A stretch of 64,000 nt of DNA from Megalobrama amblycephala (GCF_018812025.1 NC_063044.1:72453057-72517056); one strand, 5' to 3'; shown: positions 23,484 to 35,982, counted from the first letter of the stretch. The notes: generated by a model from the letters alone, not told the origin. Numbers and translations are program-made.

Positions 23484-24159
23484 TGTCACAGACACGTCAG
23501 GCTCCACCATGCACCAATCCCAACGCACGCAATCACCAGAATACTAATCACCGCCACCTGCACATCATTATCACTCCCATCAACACCAGCATAAAGAGCA
23601 CTCACACCCAGCACTCAATGTCCGGTCTCGTTTTGCTATAGTCAAGTCAAGTCACCTTTATTTATATAGCGCTTTTTACAATGCAGATTGTATCAAAGCA
23701 GCTTTACACTGATAACTGGTACATAATTTTTGCTGCACAGCAGCTCTTCAAGAATAGTGTCAATGCAGGCAGATCAAAGCACTGTTGAATAAATGTCAAG
23801 AATACTGTTGAATATCAAATGTCAAGTCAAATGTCAAGTATATATACAAGTATATATAAGTATATATATACATGTATACTTACATGTATGCTTACCTCAA
23901 GGACTCCCCGCTCGCTACTTACCTGTCTCCTGTGCTTCCCGATCTCCCAGTGTGTTCCTCGTCTCCGTGTGAGTGCTCCTACATCTCCTACGTTCTCCAG
24001 CCCCAGCGATATCAAAGACTCTTCAACCTGCAATCACAAAAGGACTGTAACTATCACCATTCATCTCTATCACTCCTGCACTGCCATATCTGCTCACTGG
24101 TTTCAATAAAGACTACTTACCTGTTTTACATCTGTGTCCGACCCCTCTGTATCATAACA
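23484..24159 (+). mobile_element. Solo Ty3/gypsy-type LTR (676 bp)
   Basis: It begins TGTCACAGACACGTCAGG and ends ATCATAACA, flanked by the 5-bp duplication CTCTG (23479-23483 and 24160-24164). AATAAAG lies near 24102. The duplicated locus has a single CTCTG and no LTR (33261-33265), so this is an insertion after duplication. The LTR belongs to the same family as the gypsy LTR at 54623-55096. It is lengthened by a short repeat at about 23637-23875. Confidence 0.9.
23637..23875 (+). repeat. Short repeat inserted in the solo LTR
   Basis: It starts GTCAAGTCAAGTCACC and contains the TTTATTTATATAGCGCTTT core, then TA-rich sequence. The related LTR at 54623-55096 lacks it and runs directly from the CGTT side to the GCTTACCTCAAGG side, so its presence here is secondary. 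Confidence 0.7.
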
Positions 24160-24400
24160 CTCTGAGTAATACTAAAGATATTACTATAAATTACAGCAAC
24201 ACCTCCCCCTTTGCCTTTCAGATGAGGCTCGTGATCTTGGGGTTTAGACTCATTTAAAGTAATGTAATCGTCTGGTTTGAGCCAGGTTTCTGTCAAACAC
24301 AGCACATCTAGGTTACAATCTATAATCATATCATTTACAATAAGTGCTTTTGAAGAAAGGGATCGTATATTCAGCAACCCAACTTTATAATTTGTTCATC

Positions 24401-25089
24401 TGTATTACAGTGCATGCACAATAATTATGCAAGTTTATATTTTCATCATATTTGTTTTTTTTTTTTACATGCACATTTTACCAATTCCAAACCACATTAA
24501 TCTTAATAACTACTATTAATATTAATTTTGTATTTAATCATTTATAAGTGATATATAATTGTTAAGGAAAGCTGTAAGCTGTAAGGTTTAATTTTATAGA
24601 TAAAATGGGCCAAAAAAAGAGATTCAACTCACACTGAGAAGTCAAAATTTATTAAATGCTCATGAGAAGGACGCAATACTAATGCAATATTAGAAATTGC
24701 TAAATTAAGGTGTGACCAATGGACAGCAACAGTGAAACTGTTACACGTCGCTTATCTTTTTTTCCACCTGCTCTCTTTCTGCTGGTTGTGTAAAGCTGTG
24801 GTGAAATGAGTAATCATTTCAGTTTATTTGGTAAAGAATGTGTGTTGTTTAAAGTTCATAGTCATTGTTCTGACTTCATGAAGCCTCATGGTGTGAATGA
24901 ACATCAAACTGACTAGAACAAACTCTTTGACATGTATATATGATACTGGACATCAAGGGTGAAACTGTTAATAATGTAGACAGACAATAATTTCATTAAT
25001 TTGTCAGTCATGTGTGGGGTGAACTATTATTTATTAAACAAATGTTAGTCAGTCAGCCAGTAAAACAAAATGTTAATTTTTAAACTCTC
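24401..25089. repeat. Unique part of the segmental duplication, copy A
   Basis: Closely similar to 33515-34190 throughout, beginning with the poly-T/ACATGCACATTTTACC block. No coding content was recognised. Confidence 0.7.
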
Positions 25090-25900
25090 CAATCTCAAGT
25101 GAGGATCTGCAAGAAAGAGCTCAGGAAAACAGCTGGTTCGATCTCCTCTCTTCCCCCCCATGCTGAGTTCCTGACTCCTCACACCCTATCCTTCCCCTCA
25201 GGCTATGCAAACCTCACAAATCTACTATCTTAGTTGTTTTAAGTGACATCAATGTAAATACTTCTGGTGCGACTGGTAAGATGGTTTCACTCCCACATCA
25301 ATAGAACAGACAAGAATAAAGAAAACAAAACTGTTCTCCTGGTGTGGGAGATGCCCCAATAAAGATCTTTATTAACCATTTGTTTGCTCCCCAAAACCAG
25401 GCATGTGAACCTTTGGGGCACGAGAATGGGTCCAACAAAAGCTGCATAAACATTTGGGTGCTAAAAGTTTACTGTCCTTTTGTTTTGTACTGTCCTCTTG
25501 GCTATTTAAAGGGATTTGAAAAACCACTCAAGGAAAAATCTGCATTCAGAACTTCCCGCGAAATTTATGTCCGTGAGAACGCAGTCAGCCGATGCGAAAT
25601 TCTCTAAGCGATGATGGGTCTGTAATGAACGAATAATTGAAAATTATGAGATCCAGATTAATCAAAGATCTAAATTAAAGCACAACTAATCTTATGATCA
25701 GCTGTTACATCAGAAAATTGTGAAACTAAGAGTCATTTATAATTGGAGTCAGATTAAATTATTTACGAAGTCAGAATTGAATTAGAAATCAAAGTTGTAT
25801 TAAATTAAGATGATTTTTACAGAAGTGCCAGAGGACTTACACGCAAAATACCTTCGACCAGATCACTAGATGCCGTTGTTGGGCTAGTGGGTGGAACCGT
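25090..25900 (+). repeat. LTR-like repeat replacing sequence in duplication copy A
   Basis: Duplication copy B has an unrelated 300-bp stretch (34190-34490) at this place, and both copies resume identity at CTATTTTTG(C/T)TATTTAAAAT. The block is related to 21135-22240. It carries AATAAAG at 25359-25365. It was probably an insertion with loss of the original 300 bp. Confidence 0.5.
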
Positions 25901-26239
25901 ACAATATGCTATTTTTGCTATTTAAAATAACTACCCTACAACATTCTGGGAACATTATTTTATGGTTGCAAAAACAAAATTAAAAATAACTATAAGGAAA
26001 TGTTCTGTATAGCCTTTTATTGTTTGTCTATTTATTGTATTAATTTTGTGAAGAGATCTTGAAAGGTTCTTGAAAGGCGTTATAAAAAATAAACATATTA
26101 TTATTATTATATTATTATTATTACACCTGGCACGAGCCGCCAGGCACTTACTTGGCAGGGAAGATTGGTGCGACTGGGATATTTGGGTGAATATGTTACG
26201 TTTTTATGGTGCTTTTTTAAATATTCTGAATTAATTGTA

Positions 26240-27140
26240 TTTAAAGCTGCAGTTCGTAAGTTTTGTCTCTTTGTCGCCATCTCTGTTTGAAACCTTCAAT
26301 TGCAGTTATTTGTGGTATTATCATCTTTACTTGGGTTTTGCATCGGCATGACTCCTCACCGTGGATGAATCTAATGTCAGTCACCAGACCGGTGTGGATA
26401 CTGTACTTCAGAATCATAGATTCTACATCTTGGAAGTATGGCCAAAATATGAATTTTCACCGGAAAATTGTATCTGAACGAGTGTAACAAATCTGCCACT
26501 TTTTTTTTTCTGACCAGCAGAGAAAAAAACATAAATCGCGCTGCCAATGGTGATTAAATCTAATGATCGCTTAGCTCAGATCACATCAAACAATGCAAAT
26601 TATTATTACTGTTATACTTTGTTCTCAAATTGTTAATGTTAACAACATCAGCATTGAGTGACTATGTGTATTTAGTGTGCATTAACTGTAGATTTCAATT
26701 TCTGAAGCCAGTCCGCAGTCCGAAGTCTTTTGCTTATATCTACGGGTTGAATCTCCAGTTGTCACTGATGATTGTCATTTGGACCTTTCAGGATTACAAT
26801 CCGCCATCAAAATGATAAGTTTAATTATTTCAGCTGCTGAGAGAAAATGCTATAAATGAGAAGCTACAAGCAGCATCCTCACAAATAGCCTACTAGCTGA
26901 GACTCGCTCTTTCTGTTTTCAGACGTGGCGTAATGACGCAAAGACGAACGGCTAAATGCTTGAATTTCCAGTGGAAACCCACCTGTACTGATTTAATTAT
27001 AAAACATTATTACAAGCTCACCATTGTGAATCAGGCTTAGATAAGGAGATAGTTTTGAAAACTGGCTGGTTATGTACTTGCTCAAAATTGATTTTAGATC
27101 ATTTTTAACCCAAAAAAAGTTACAGACAGCAGCTTTAAAT
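26240..27140. mobile_element. TIR element (about 900 bp), full-length
   Basis: ATTTAAAGCTGCAGTTCGTA at the left is mirrored by the right end, which reads ATTTAAAGCTGCTGTCTGTA on the other strand. In duplication copy B only the first 145 bp remain (34811-34955), cut where a DIRS begins. No transposase was seen. Confidence 0.7.
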
Positions 27141-27245
27141 AGTATTAGTAAAATGTGGTGGGCTGGCCCTGGCCTTAGATGAAATCAACTGAAAAGACGG
27201 ACTTTATTTCTGTAATTCATCTACAGTTTTTCTTGAGAATTAACT

Positions 27246-27650
27246 AGGTTAAAGGGTTAGTTCACCCAAAAATGAAAATAATGCCATTAATTACTCACCC
27301 TCATGTGGTTCCACACCCCTAAGACCTTCGTTTATCTTCGGAACACAAATTAAGATATTGTTAATGAAATCTGATGGCTCAGTGAGGCCTCTATTGAGAG
27401 CAAAGCCATTGAAACTCTCAAGGTCCATAAAGGTACTAAACATATTTGAAACAGTTCATGTGAATACAGTGGTTAATATTAAAAAGTGACAAGGATACTT
27501 TTTGTGTGCCAAAAAAACAACAACTTTTCAACTATATCTATATGGGCCGATTTCAAAACACTGCTTCATGAAGCTTCTGAGTTTTGAATCAGTGATTCGT
27601 ATCTCCTATCAAACGGCTAAACTGCTGAAATCATGTGACTTAGCCTCCAG
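27246..27650 (+). mobile_element. Fragment of a GGGTTAGTTCACCC-type MITE
   Basis: It starts TTAAAGGGTTAGTTCACCC and has the same interior as 36331-37040 and 37210-38236. The right half is missing. Confidence 0.7.
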
Positions 27651-28052
27651 GAATATACTGTGAATTAACTGTGAATTAACTTATTGAGCTCAAAGTTGAC
27701 ACACTGAGGCTGTGTTCCAAATCACACTCTATACCCTCATTCACTATTCCCTACATTATTTTACTAATATAGTCCACTTGATAGAATGAATGAAAAGAAG
27801 TGAGTTAATCCAGACACTGATGAACACATGCTCTTAACAAGCAGAATAACTGAAACATAAGAACTACAACTGATTTAAAGCCACAGCCTTTTGACCCTTT
27901 CACACTGAGTGTGAAACCAGTTTACAAACATGTTTCTTTCATACCTGTACATAAGTTCTTGCTGGGAATTAACAGGTTTAGATGTTTTACTGAAAATAAT
28001 AACATTTGTAGTTACCATTATGGTGATCTGCTATACCCTTGATTTTATAACA
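27651..28052. other. Unassigned spacer
   Basis: No gene, RNA or element end was recognised between the MITE fragment and the DIRS-like element. Confidence 0.4.
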
Positions 28053-28226
28053 TTAGTTCGCTTTCGAAAGGGAACTCGCTCTGCGTTTGCAAAAATGCTA
28101 TGGGGAACGTCACGTGACCCAAGTGTCTGAAAGCAACTATCCAATAACTCCCTATTGGCCAGCGACAGCCTATGACGTAATATGGCGCAACCCGGACGTA
28201 TAAAAGGAGCGTCTGGAGAAACAGAA

Positions 28227-28460
28227 GACATCTCAATGACGATGACGTTCATGTTTGACATCATCGCGTCCAGCGCGAGCGCTCCTCTGGCTTGTGCATG
28301 CGAGCTGCTGTTTGGGATGCGCATCCCGGCGGGCTGCAGCTGCCATGAGAGTGAGTTAAGAAAGGGGCCGCGTGCGGACGGCTCAACGAGCGGTTCCTTT
28401 CTGTCCATTAATGCGGTGGTCATGGAAGCTTTCCATTCCTTTTCTGATCTCCACATTTGA
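28227..28460 (+). pseudogene. Gag-like 5' segment of the DIRS-like element
   Basis: A frame beginning near 28227 reads MTMTFMFDIIASSASAPLA and then a cysteine-rich CACELLFGMRIPAGCSC before a stop at 28458. Position right behind the promoter-like region matches where DIRS gag starts in the other copies. Homology is weak, so it may not be a real protein. Confidence 0.35.
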
Positions 28461-28637
28461 GATCGGGAGGGCATGAAAAAAAAACTCTAGCTGTTCAGAT
28501 TTGTATCTGAACCCAGACAGACGGGAGGAAGAAGCGAGAGTGAGGTGGGTGATCGATTGTAAACACCGTTGTGTTTTTAATTGATTCCCCAGCTACATAG
28601 GTGATTTGATCTACCCTCTCCTCTTTTTCTTCCACCT

Positions 28638-28638
28638 C

Positions 28639-28683
<45 letters not shown>
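28638..28683. repeat. (TA)n microsatellite
   Basis: About 23 TA units inside the DIRS-like element. Confidence 0.95.
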
Positions 28684-28687
<4 letters not shown>

Positions 28688-29345
28688 CATATATAATGCT
28701 CAGATGCTTCTTATGGTCAGACTGATGGCTGGGCCCATAGTAATTATTTCTGTTGGCCCGCTATTTCTGTTTGATAGTAAGAGGATCTTTTAGGCTTAAA
28801 AGAACCTTAGATTCCATCCTTTCATGTAAAAAAGGGAGCATTAGGAGTCTTCGGGGCGGGACGGTCTATATTTTATGTTTGAAATGAGGCCTTATTTTCC
28901 TGTCTAGTTTTTCTGAGCATGTAGTCAGAGAAGTTAGGTTTTTTTTGGGCAAACTGAAGTTGATAGACTGGCTAGAGTATATGTTGTGCAGGCCACAAAA
29001 TTGCCGCCTTTTAGCCATCTGTTTAGAGTAGCTTCTCATCTGCTGTTTTCTAGAGTAGTTTGAGTAAGCACTCGTCACTTCAGTTAATATGTATGTTTAG
29101 GTTGGCCCTCATCGGCCGCCTGACATTGTTTGCTTGTGAGCTTCACTTTCTTTCTCTTATCCATGAGATGTGGAGGTGAAACCCTTGTTTCACTAGGCTA
29201 GTGGCCCTGTAAGAAGGCCCATAGCTTAGCAGCCAGGCTAGAGCTAGGTTAGGTGTGTTATTTACTTATAACCCTATGTATACTATCCCTTGTCAGGCTG
29301 TATAGTTCCTAGTTTTGGCCTCCTCCCGAGGGAGTTGTTAGGCCA

Positions 29346-30158
29346 TATGCCCATCATCCTTCCTGGTGCTGGAAACACTGCCACGAGCTGACGCCACGTG
29401 TCTGCTGAGGTCATAGGCCCGTCTTTGAGGCCTTCCTTAGTGCGTGATGGCGTATGTTGTACTCCTCTTGCTTTTAAGAGTAAAAAGGGTTCCTTTTACT
29501 GAGTACACTGCTTGTTGGATTGTGTTTGGTGGACTGTTATGTGGGCACTTCACAGTCTCATTTTGCTGTATACTGAAGTCATGTTTCTTGCTTCCAGCAA
29601 GATGGGTGTTCAAGGTGGCTTTTGCAGGCCACCATTGAATGCCGTACTGTCATGACACAGTATTCTAGCTTATGTGAGTCTTTCTCCACATAGTACTACT
29701 TGCATGAGTAGGCCCTTTCTGGCCTCCATGGTTATGTGCCCACATTATGGTCTACCTGTTAGGTCGAGCTTTGTACTTCCCTGCTAGGGTTGTTTGTGTA
29801 ATAGTGCTTAGCTCCCTAAGCTGATCATGGGTGGTAGGTCTCAATTTAACCTCCTTATGGTTCGGTTATTTGTCCTTCCTGGTGCTTAAAACACTGCCAC
29901 GAGCTGATGCCACATGTCTCCTGAGGTCATAGGCCCTTCTTTTGGGGCCTTCCTTAGTGCGTGATGGTGTATGTTGTACTCCTCTTGCTTTAAAGATTAA
30001 AAAGAGTTCCTTTTACTGAGTACACTGCTTGTTGGATTGTGTTAGGTGGACTGTTATGTGGACACCTCACAGTCTCATTTGCTGTATACTGAGGTCATGT
30101 TTCTTGCTTTCAGCGAGATAAGTGTTCAAGGTGGCCTTCGCAGGCCACCATTAAATGT
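29346..30158. repeat. Internal direct repeat, period about 525 bp
   Basis: Two copies, 29346-29640 and 29871-30158, share long blocks such as CACTGCCACGAGCTGA and ACTGAGTACACTGCTTGTTG in the same order, with scattered mismatches. A third partial word (AGCTGATGCCACGTG) occurs near 30892. Confidence 0.8.
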
Positions 30159-31426
30159 CTTACTGTTGTGACAAAGTACTCTGGCTTATGTGAGTCTTAC
30201 TCCACATAGAATTACAATCATGATGTAGGTCCTTTCTGGCCTCCATGGTTATGTGACCAATAGCAGGCTTTTTCATGCAGCTGCTATTGGAGACATTGGT
30301 GACCTAATATTTCCCATTTGTAGGTTTATTGGTGTTACTGAGTGCATCACCTGTTGGATTGCATACTCAGGGTAGTATAGAACCACTTTTTGAGAAAAGA
30401 TGGTTTCTATTAGCTCCCTTTCTGTGATCTTGCTAACAGCTATATTGCATATAACTTTGATTGTAGGATCTTATGGTTAATTAGCCTCCTTTTAGTTAGC
30501 GTGCTGTTAGCTGGTCATAGTTGCTCACATAGTTGCATTATTTCACAAGCTAGAAAGGAGGCCTGTAGGGGCCTACCATTCCAATGACACGTGGCTTCAG
30601 TTCACATGTTGGCACAGTCTGTGTTTTTTTCTGAAAACAGGCTGAACGCCACTTGTTGCTGAGATTGTAGGTCCCACAGGGCCTCCTTTGTTAGCCGACC
30701 TGTTGGCAGGATACCTGGGAGTCCAATACCATCATCGGCCACGCCCCAGCTCTGTTGAGTAGGCCTTAAGCAGCCCACTCGTGGAGTAGGTGGTGTAATA
30801 TGCATTTCCTTTTAGTAACTAAATCTTGAATGCATGGCCTGATGGTTGGTATGATTATGGTCACCATTATGGTCACCACTAGCTGATGCCAGCTGATGCC
30901 ACGTGCTTATTAGGGTAGGCCCTATGGGCCTCCCGTGCAGCATGTTGGAGTTCAGTTATGTTCAGTTATGGTCGGCCTCCCTGGTGGCATTGGGGGTGAC
31001 TTCATTCCCCTCTAGTGACTGGTCGGGGTTCCCTTCGGTTCCCTGGCCTCATTCCCTAGAAGAGACCACTTTGTCTGCAGAAAAGTTGGTCTCAGATACT
31101 CTAGTGGCCTTATTAGGCCTTCTCTCTCTATAGAGGAAGGCCTTCTGTAGGCTCAGCTTGGGCTGTTGGCCATAGGGAATGCGGTCACTGACAGCCTGGT
31201 GTGACCCGAGGGTGAGTTGCTAAGCATTTCCTTCGAAACTGCTCGACGTTTGTCAGACATATTTTTTGGCATGCACTCTCCTCAAACATGGCGGCGTGGG
31301 TATATCGCTCCCCATAGCGTTTTTGCAAACGCAGCGCGAGTTCCCTTTCGAAAGGGAACGTCTCAGGTTAAGAGTCTTGTTCCCTGTTCTCAGGGAACCA
31401 TGGTTACATACCTAACCTGAGTCGTT

Positions 31427-32095
31427 TTTCTTATTGCTGTAACTGTATTTATACAGCACATTTGTTATGACCAAACAACAACAACAAAAAAAAGTCAAGA
31501 GTAAATTTATCAATTTATTGTTTTTGGCTGTTGTGATGATGCCATAATCATTATGGACTCATCTGATCCACTGATCTCATCCACTGTGTTTTAATTTTAT
31601 ATTTGTTTACTATGGTAGTTCTGTGATTCTACAGCATTCTTCCAGCTATGTTTCATTCATCAGTTATTTTGAAGGACATTAAAATCATAAAAAAATTGAA
31701 ATGTGAAAAATTCACTGTTATAATAAATACTGCTGTTTTTTCACAGTGGTGGTAAGGTAAAATGCAAGTGTTTGAATAATGTAATGCTTTTGATAAAGGA
31801 TTGAACACAGGATGAGATCGGTGAGTCAAGAGACTAAATGATGGTTATGTCATCATTAATACATCACAATCAGCAGTCACTGATCAGCATCATATATTTT
31901 TAGTTAGTTTGTTTGTTTGTTTGTTTTGCTATAAATGTGGCTTGCAAAAACACAGTTAAAGCAGCCAGAGAAGAAAAAAAGATTTTAAAATGTCAAGGGT
32001 CAAGAGCCCAACTAAAGCAAACACTGATAACCACAACACTATTGCCAGTAGTTTATTGTAAAAAGTACAAAAACATTAATGTACTGTAAAAACCT
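31427..32095. other. Unassigned spacer
   Basis: AT-rich sequence between the DIRS-like element and duplication copy B. Nothing coding was recognised. Confidence 0.4.
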
Positions 32096-32166
32096 GCGGT
32101 ACTAAATACTGGACTTGTGATCGATATAACACCTTTTCATTTACTGCTACAAACTGATAACGGTCA

Positions 32167-32518
32167 GATAAGTATGATTTGAATGGTCATTACTCAATTT
32201 GAGCTATATATATATATATATATACACATATTAAGACTACAAGCCAACTAAAGACGACCAATTGAGCTTATTTGCTGTAATTTACAATTATTTCCCCACT
32301 GACAAGTTGTGTTTATTCAGAGGAAGTGTGCAGAAAGCAGTGGGAGAGTCTGGGACACATAAAGGAGCGGGAGAGCCACTCTCATGACGAATTTGCGTCT
32401 GTTGTGAAGGGATTTTCACACGCGAATGAAGCGAGTAAACTCAAAATGTTCAAGCGTCCAACTACGCGCGAATAGCGCGATTTATTCGCGCAAGTCGTGT
32501 CTGGTGTGAACGCAGCAT
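32167..32518. repeat. Insertion/replacement block in LINE copy B
   Basis: Copy A is uninterrupted here. The block contains a TA tract and reverse-complement similarity to 7150-7330. The right junction falls at a shared GCAGCA, suggesting a microhomology-mediated event. Confidence 0.55.
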
Positions 32519-33022
32519 AAGATCCAGTAACACTAACAGAGAGATACAACCACAATCGGACGATAAGAGCAAATCATTTGTAACTCTAATGAGATCTGTT
32601 TCAGTACTATGATATGGTCTAAATCCTGACTGGAAATCCTTGCAGATACAATTTCTTCTTCTAAAAAAAAAGGAGCAACATTGTGAGGATACTTCCTTTT
32701 CTAGTATCTTTGACAAAAAAGGTAGATGTGAGATCGGTCTGTAATTGACTAATTCTGTAGGATCAATTTCATTGTAGGACACTACAATGCACTGTCTGAT
32801 GCGATACTGCGATGATGCGATACATGGTTATAATTTTCTCTCTAATATTATCAATCTTGCAAGTAAAGAAGTTCATAAAGTCATTACTGCTGTGCTGTTT
32901 TGAAAAGTCACAAAGTCACTGGCTGCTCTCTTGAGGGCCAAGGTGTGCTCGTTGTACCACAGTGTTGGACTATTTTCTTTAATCTTCTTTAACTGCAAAG
33001 GAGCAACTGTGTCTACATAAAG

Positions 33023-33218
33023 CAGTGGTTCCCAACCACGTTCCTGGAGGCCCCCCAGCAGTGCACATTTTGCAAGTCTCCTTTGTCTGACACACCCATT
33101 TTAGGTCTTGGAGTCACTATAATGAGCTGATGACCTGATTACCTGGTGTGTTTAATTAAGGAAACATGCAAAATGTGCCATACTGGGGGGCCTCTAGGAA
33201 TGCAGTTAGGACCCAGTG
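33023..33218. mobile_element. hAT MITE in LINE copy B
   Basis: Same ends, length and ACATAAAG duplication (33015-33022, 33219-33226) as 23241-23436. The insertion therefore predates the segmental duplication. Confidence 0.9.
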
Positions 33219-34954
33219 ACATAAAGAACCATCACTTAAAAAGAATTATATTTGAAACTCCTCTGAGTAATACTGAAGATATTACTATAAATTACAGCAA
33301 CACCTCCACCTTTGCCTTTCAGATGAGGCTCATGTATAACACTAATCTTGGGGTTTAGACTCATTTAAAGTAATGTAATCGTCTGGTTTGGGCCAGGTTT
33401 CTGTCAAACACAGCACATCTAGGTTACAATCTATAATCATATCATTTACAATAAGTGCTTTTGAAGAAAGGGATCGTATATTCAGCAACCCAACTTTATA
33501 ATTTGTTCATCTGTATTACAGTGCATGCACAATAATTATGCAAGTTTATATTTTCATCATATTTTTTTTTTTTTTACATGCACATTTTACCAATTCCAAA
33601 CCACATTAATCTTAATAACTAATATTAATATTAATTTTGTATTTAATCATTTATAAGTGATATATAATTGTTAAGGAAAGCTGTAAGCTGTAAGGTTTAA
33701 TTTTATAGATAAAATGGGCCAAAAAAAGAGATTCAACTCACACTGAGAAGTCAAAATTTATTAAATGCTCATGAGAAGGACGCAATACTAATGCAATACT
33801 AGAAATTGCTAAATTAAGGTGTGACCAATGGACAGCAACAGTGAAACCGTTACACGTCGCTTATCTTTATTCCGCCTGCTCTCTTTCTGCTGGTTGTGTA
33901 AAGCTGTGGTGAAATGAGTAATCATTTCAGTTTATTTAGTAAAGAATGTGTGTTTTTTAAAGTTCATAGTCATTGTTCTGACTTCATGAAGCCTCATGGT
34001 GTGAATGAACATCAAACTGACTAGAACAAACTCTTTGACATATATATATGATACTGGATATCAAGGGTGAAACTGTTAATAATGTAGACAGACAATAATT
34101 TCATTAATTTGTCAGTCATGTGTGGGGTGAACTATTATTTATTAAACAAATGTTAGTCAGTCAGCCAGTAAAACAAAATGTTTATTTTTAAATTCCGCAA
34201 GTTTGCGGCTTTCTGTTTAAGACAAGGGAAAGCACAGGCAAATGAAGCCTAATGAAGCACAGTTCATGAAGTTAGAAACAAACCCAAGAATTTATCATTT
34301 CTGTGAGTTTCACATTAACATTATAATGTGCTTTTTTCTAATTGCTAAATTTTATTAAATGCTGCATAAACTAAATACAGAGCTCTGTATAGGTCATTAT
34401 ACAAAAACATCTGCAACGTTTTAATTGAAAAGTTAGTTTACATGGTTATAAAAACAATAACCTAAAAATAACCAAATCATCTACACGACACGCTATTTTT
34501 GTTATTTAAAATATCTACCCTGCAACGTTCTGGGAACATTATTTTATGGTTGCAAAAACAAAATTAAAAATAACTATAAGGAAACTTTCTGTATAGCCTA
34601 CTATTATTTGTCTATTTATTGTATTAATTTTGTGAAGAGTTCTTGAAAGGTTCTTGAAAGGCGCTATAAAAAAATAAACATATTATTATTATATTATTAT
34701 TACACCTGGCATGAGCCACCAGGCACTTACTCGGCGGGGAAGATTGGTGCGACTGGGATATGTGGGTGAATAAGTTTTTATGGTGCTTTTTTTTAATATT
34801 TCGAATTAATTGTATTTAAAGCTGCAGTCTGTAAGTTTTGCCTCTTTGTCGCCATCTCTGTTTAAAACCTGCAATTGCAGTTATTTGTGGAATTATCATC
34901 TTTACTTTGGTTTTGCATCGGCACGACTCCTCACCGTGGATGAATCTAATGTTT

Positions 34955-35311
34955 GCAGTCAGTCTAACCAATAATGTGACGAGATGTCAGAGGCGGGTGA
35001 CGTCATGGACCAGGAAACTATAAAGCATACCCAGAACAAAGAATGCTAGCTTCTGTTGTCTTCAGCAAGCACTCTGTGTTATCGTGTGTCTTATTTGGTG
35101 TTGTTTGTCTTATTACATATAAACAAGTCACGATCTCTTCATCCGAGGACAAGAGTATCTCACACCAATCCATATATTTATATATATAAAAAAGACACGT
35201 ATTATGGCGAGAAACAGCAGATGAATGGGAGATGAGCATACCCAGGCAGCTCTCGAGGGAGCTGTCTGTGTGCACTGTGAAAAAACTCACTCTCAGGACA
35301 CTGCACTGCAA
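34955..35311 (+). mobile_element. DIRS copy 4, left piece (5' region and gag start)
   Basis: The GGCGGGTGACGTCATGGACC...ACTATAAAGCAT region matches the 5' leader of the DIRS fragment at 61480-61520. It is followed by a gag frame with AALEGAVCVHCEKTHS. The gag breaks off near 35311 and its downstream part reappears at 50863, across a 15.5 kb insertion. The 5' terminal repeat is missing. Confidence 0.7.
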
Positions 35312-35982
35312 ATTTTAAAGAGTGAATTTAACTCCCTCAGAGTTAAAATGAACACTCACCCAGAGTATATATGGGAACCACTGGCAAAGTGTTAAATTAA
35401 CACTTTTAAAAGAGTTAACATTATTAACACTCTGACAGTGTTAACTAACAAACTCTTATAGTGTAAAATTTTAACACCACAATGGATGATCAGAACACCA
35501 AAGTCGGTGTTCAAAGTTAACTTGTTGACCTGGTCAACACTTAACCAACGTTCAAGCAAATTTTAAACTAAATTAACGTTGAGTATTTACATAGACCTCT
35601 AGGATTTACACTATAGTTACCATCCCAATAATCAGACCATAAAGTGCTGCAATGAATACATTTTATTATTTTTCCTTTAACAGGGCTTCACATTTCATTT
35701 AAGCCAGGGACAGGGCACTCAAAATACCCTGTAAAATGACCTTGTTCAACATTAAACTTCATAAAACAAAACTCATACCTGCTGTTTGCAGTCTATGATG
35801 CAGCCGTTTGGTACAATATAAAACAGTCTATCAGCATAAAACAATCAAAAATCAAAGAGCTTCACATAACATGACAGGTGCATTATGCAATACTCAGCAA
35901 ACGTAACACTTAAACATTGTTCACTGACTCTTAGTTCCTGTTCATGAGCTTGGCTCTCAGTTCCTTCACCTTTGGACTTTCT

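Larger units (their letters stand above)
22262..24400 (-). mobile_element. L2-type LINE, copy A (interrupted)
   Basis: Read on the minus strand, an endonuclease remnant (24377-24165: [28 protein letters not shown]) is followed, after a solo LTR and a hAT MITE, by a linker and an RT domain (22832-22272). The RT carries [32 protein letters not shown], the PQGSGLGPLLFSLYMLP box and the catalytic HCYADDSQL. A large central part between endonuclease and RT is deleted. These motifs are typical of L2-clade fish LINEs. It is dead by deletion and insertion, although RT motifs survive. Confidence 0.8.
28053..31426 (+). mobile_element. Non-autonomous DIRS-like element
   Basis: The left end (TTCGCTTTCGAAAGGGAACT, then CTCTGCGTTTGCAAAAATGC) is mirrored at about 31305-31355. 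The right side then adds a palindromic GAACGTCTCAGG...CCTGAG tail, as in DIRS terminal regions. After a TATA-like TATAAAAGG (28198) and a gag-like start (28227-28460), the remaining 2.7 kb has no RT or recombinase. A block at 29346-29640 is repeated at 29871-30158. It presumably depends on a complete DIRS for movement. Confidence 0.65.
32096..33510 (-). mobile_element. L2-type LINE, copy B (degenerate)
   Basis: The minus-strand RT frame 32782-32462 retains [17 protein letters not shown] and [13 protein letters not shown] but is then replaced by unrelated sequence (32167-32518), so the YADD box is lost. The endonuclease remnant near 33280-33490 matches copy A. Confidence 0.75.
32096..34955. 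repeat. Segmental duplication copy B (partner of about 22394-26383)
   Basis: The copy shares the LINE remnant, the same hAT MITE at the same site, the downstream unique block and the start of the TIR element with copy A, in the same order and orientation. It differs by lacking the solo LTR, by an unrelated block at 32167-32518, and by 34190-34490 in place of the LTR-like repeat. It is cut at 34955 by a DIRS. Confidence 0.85.
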
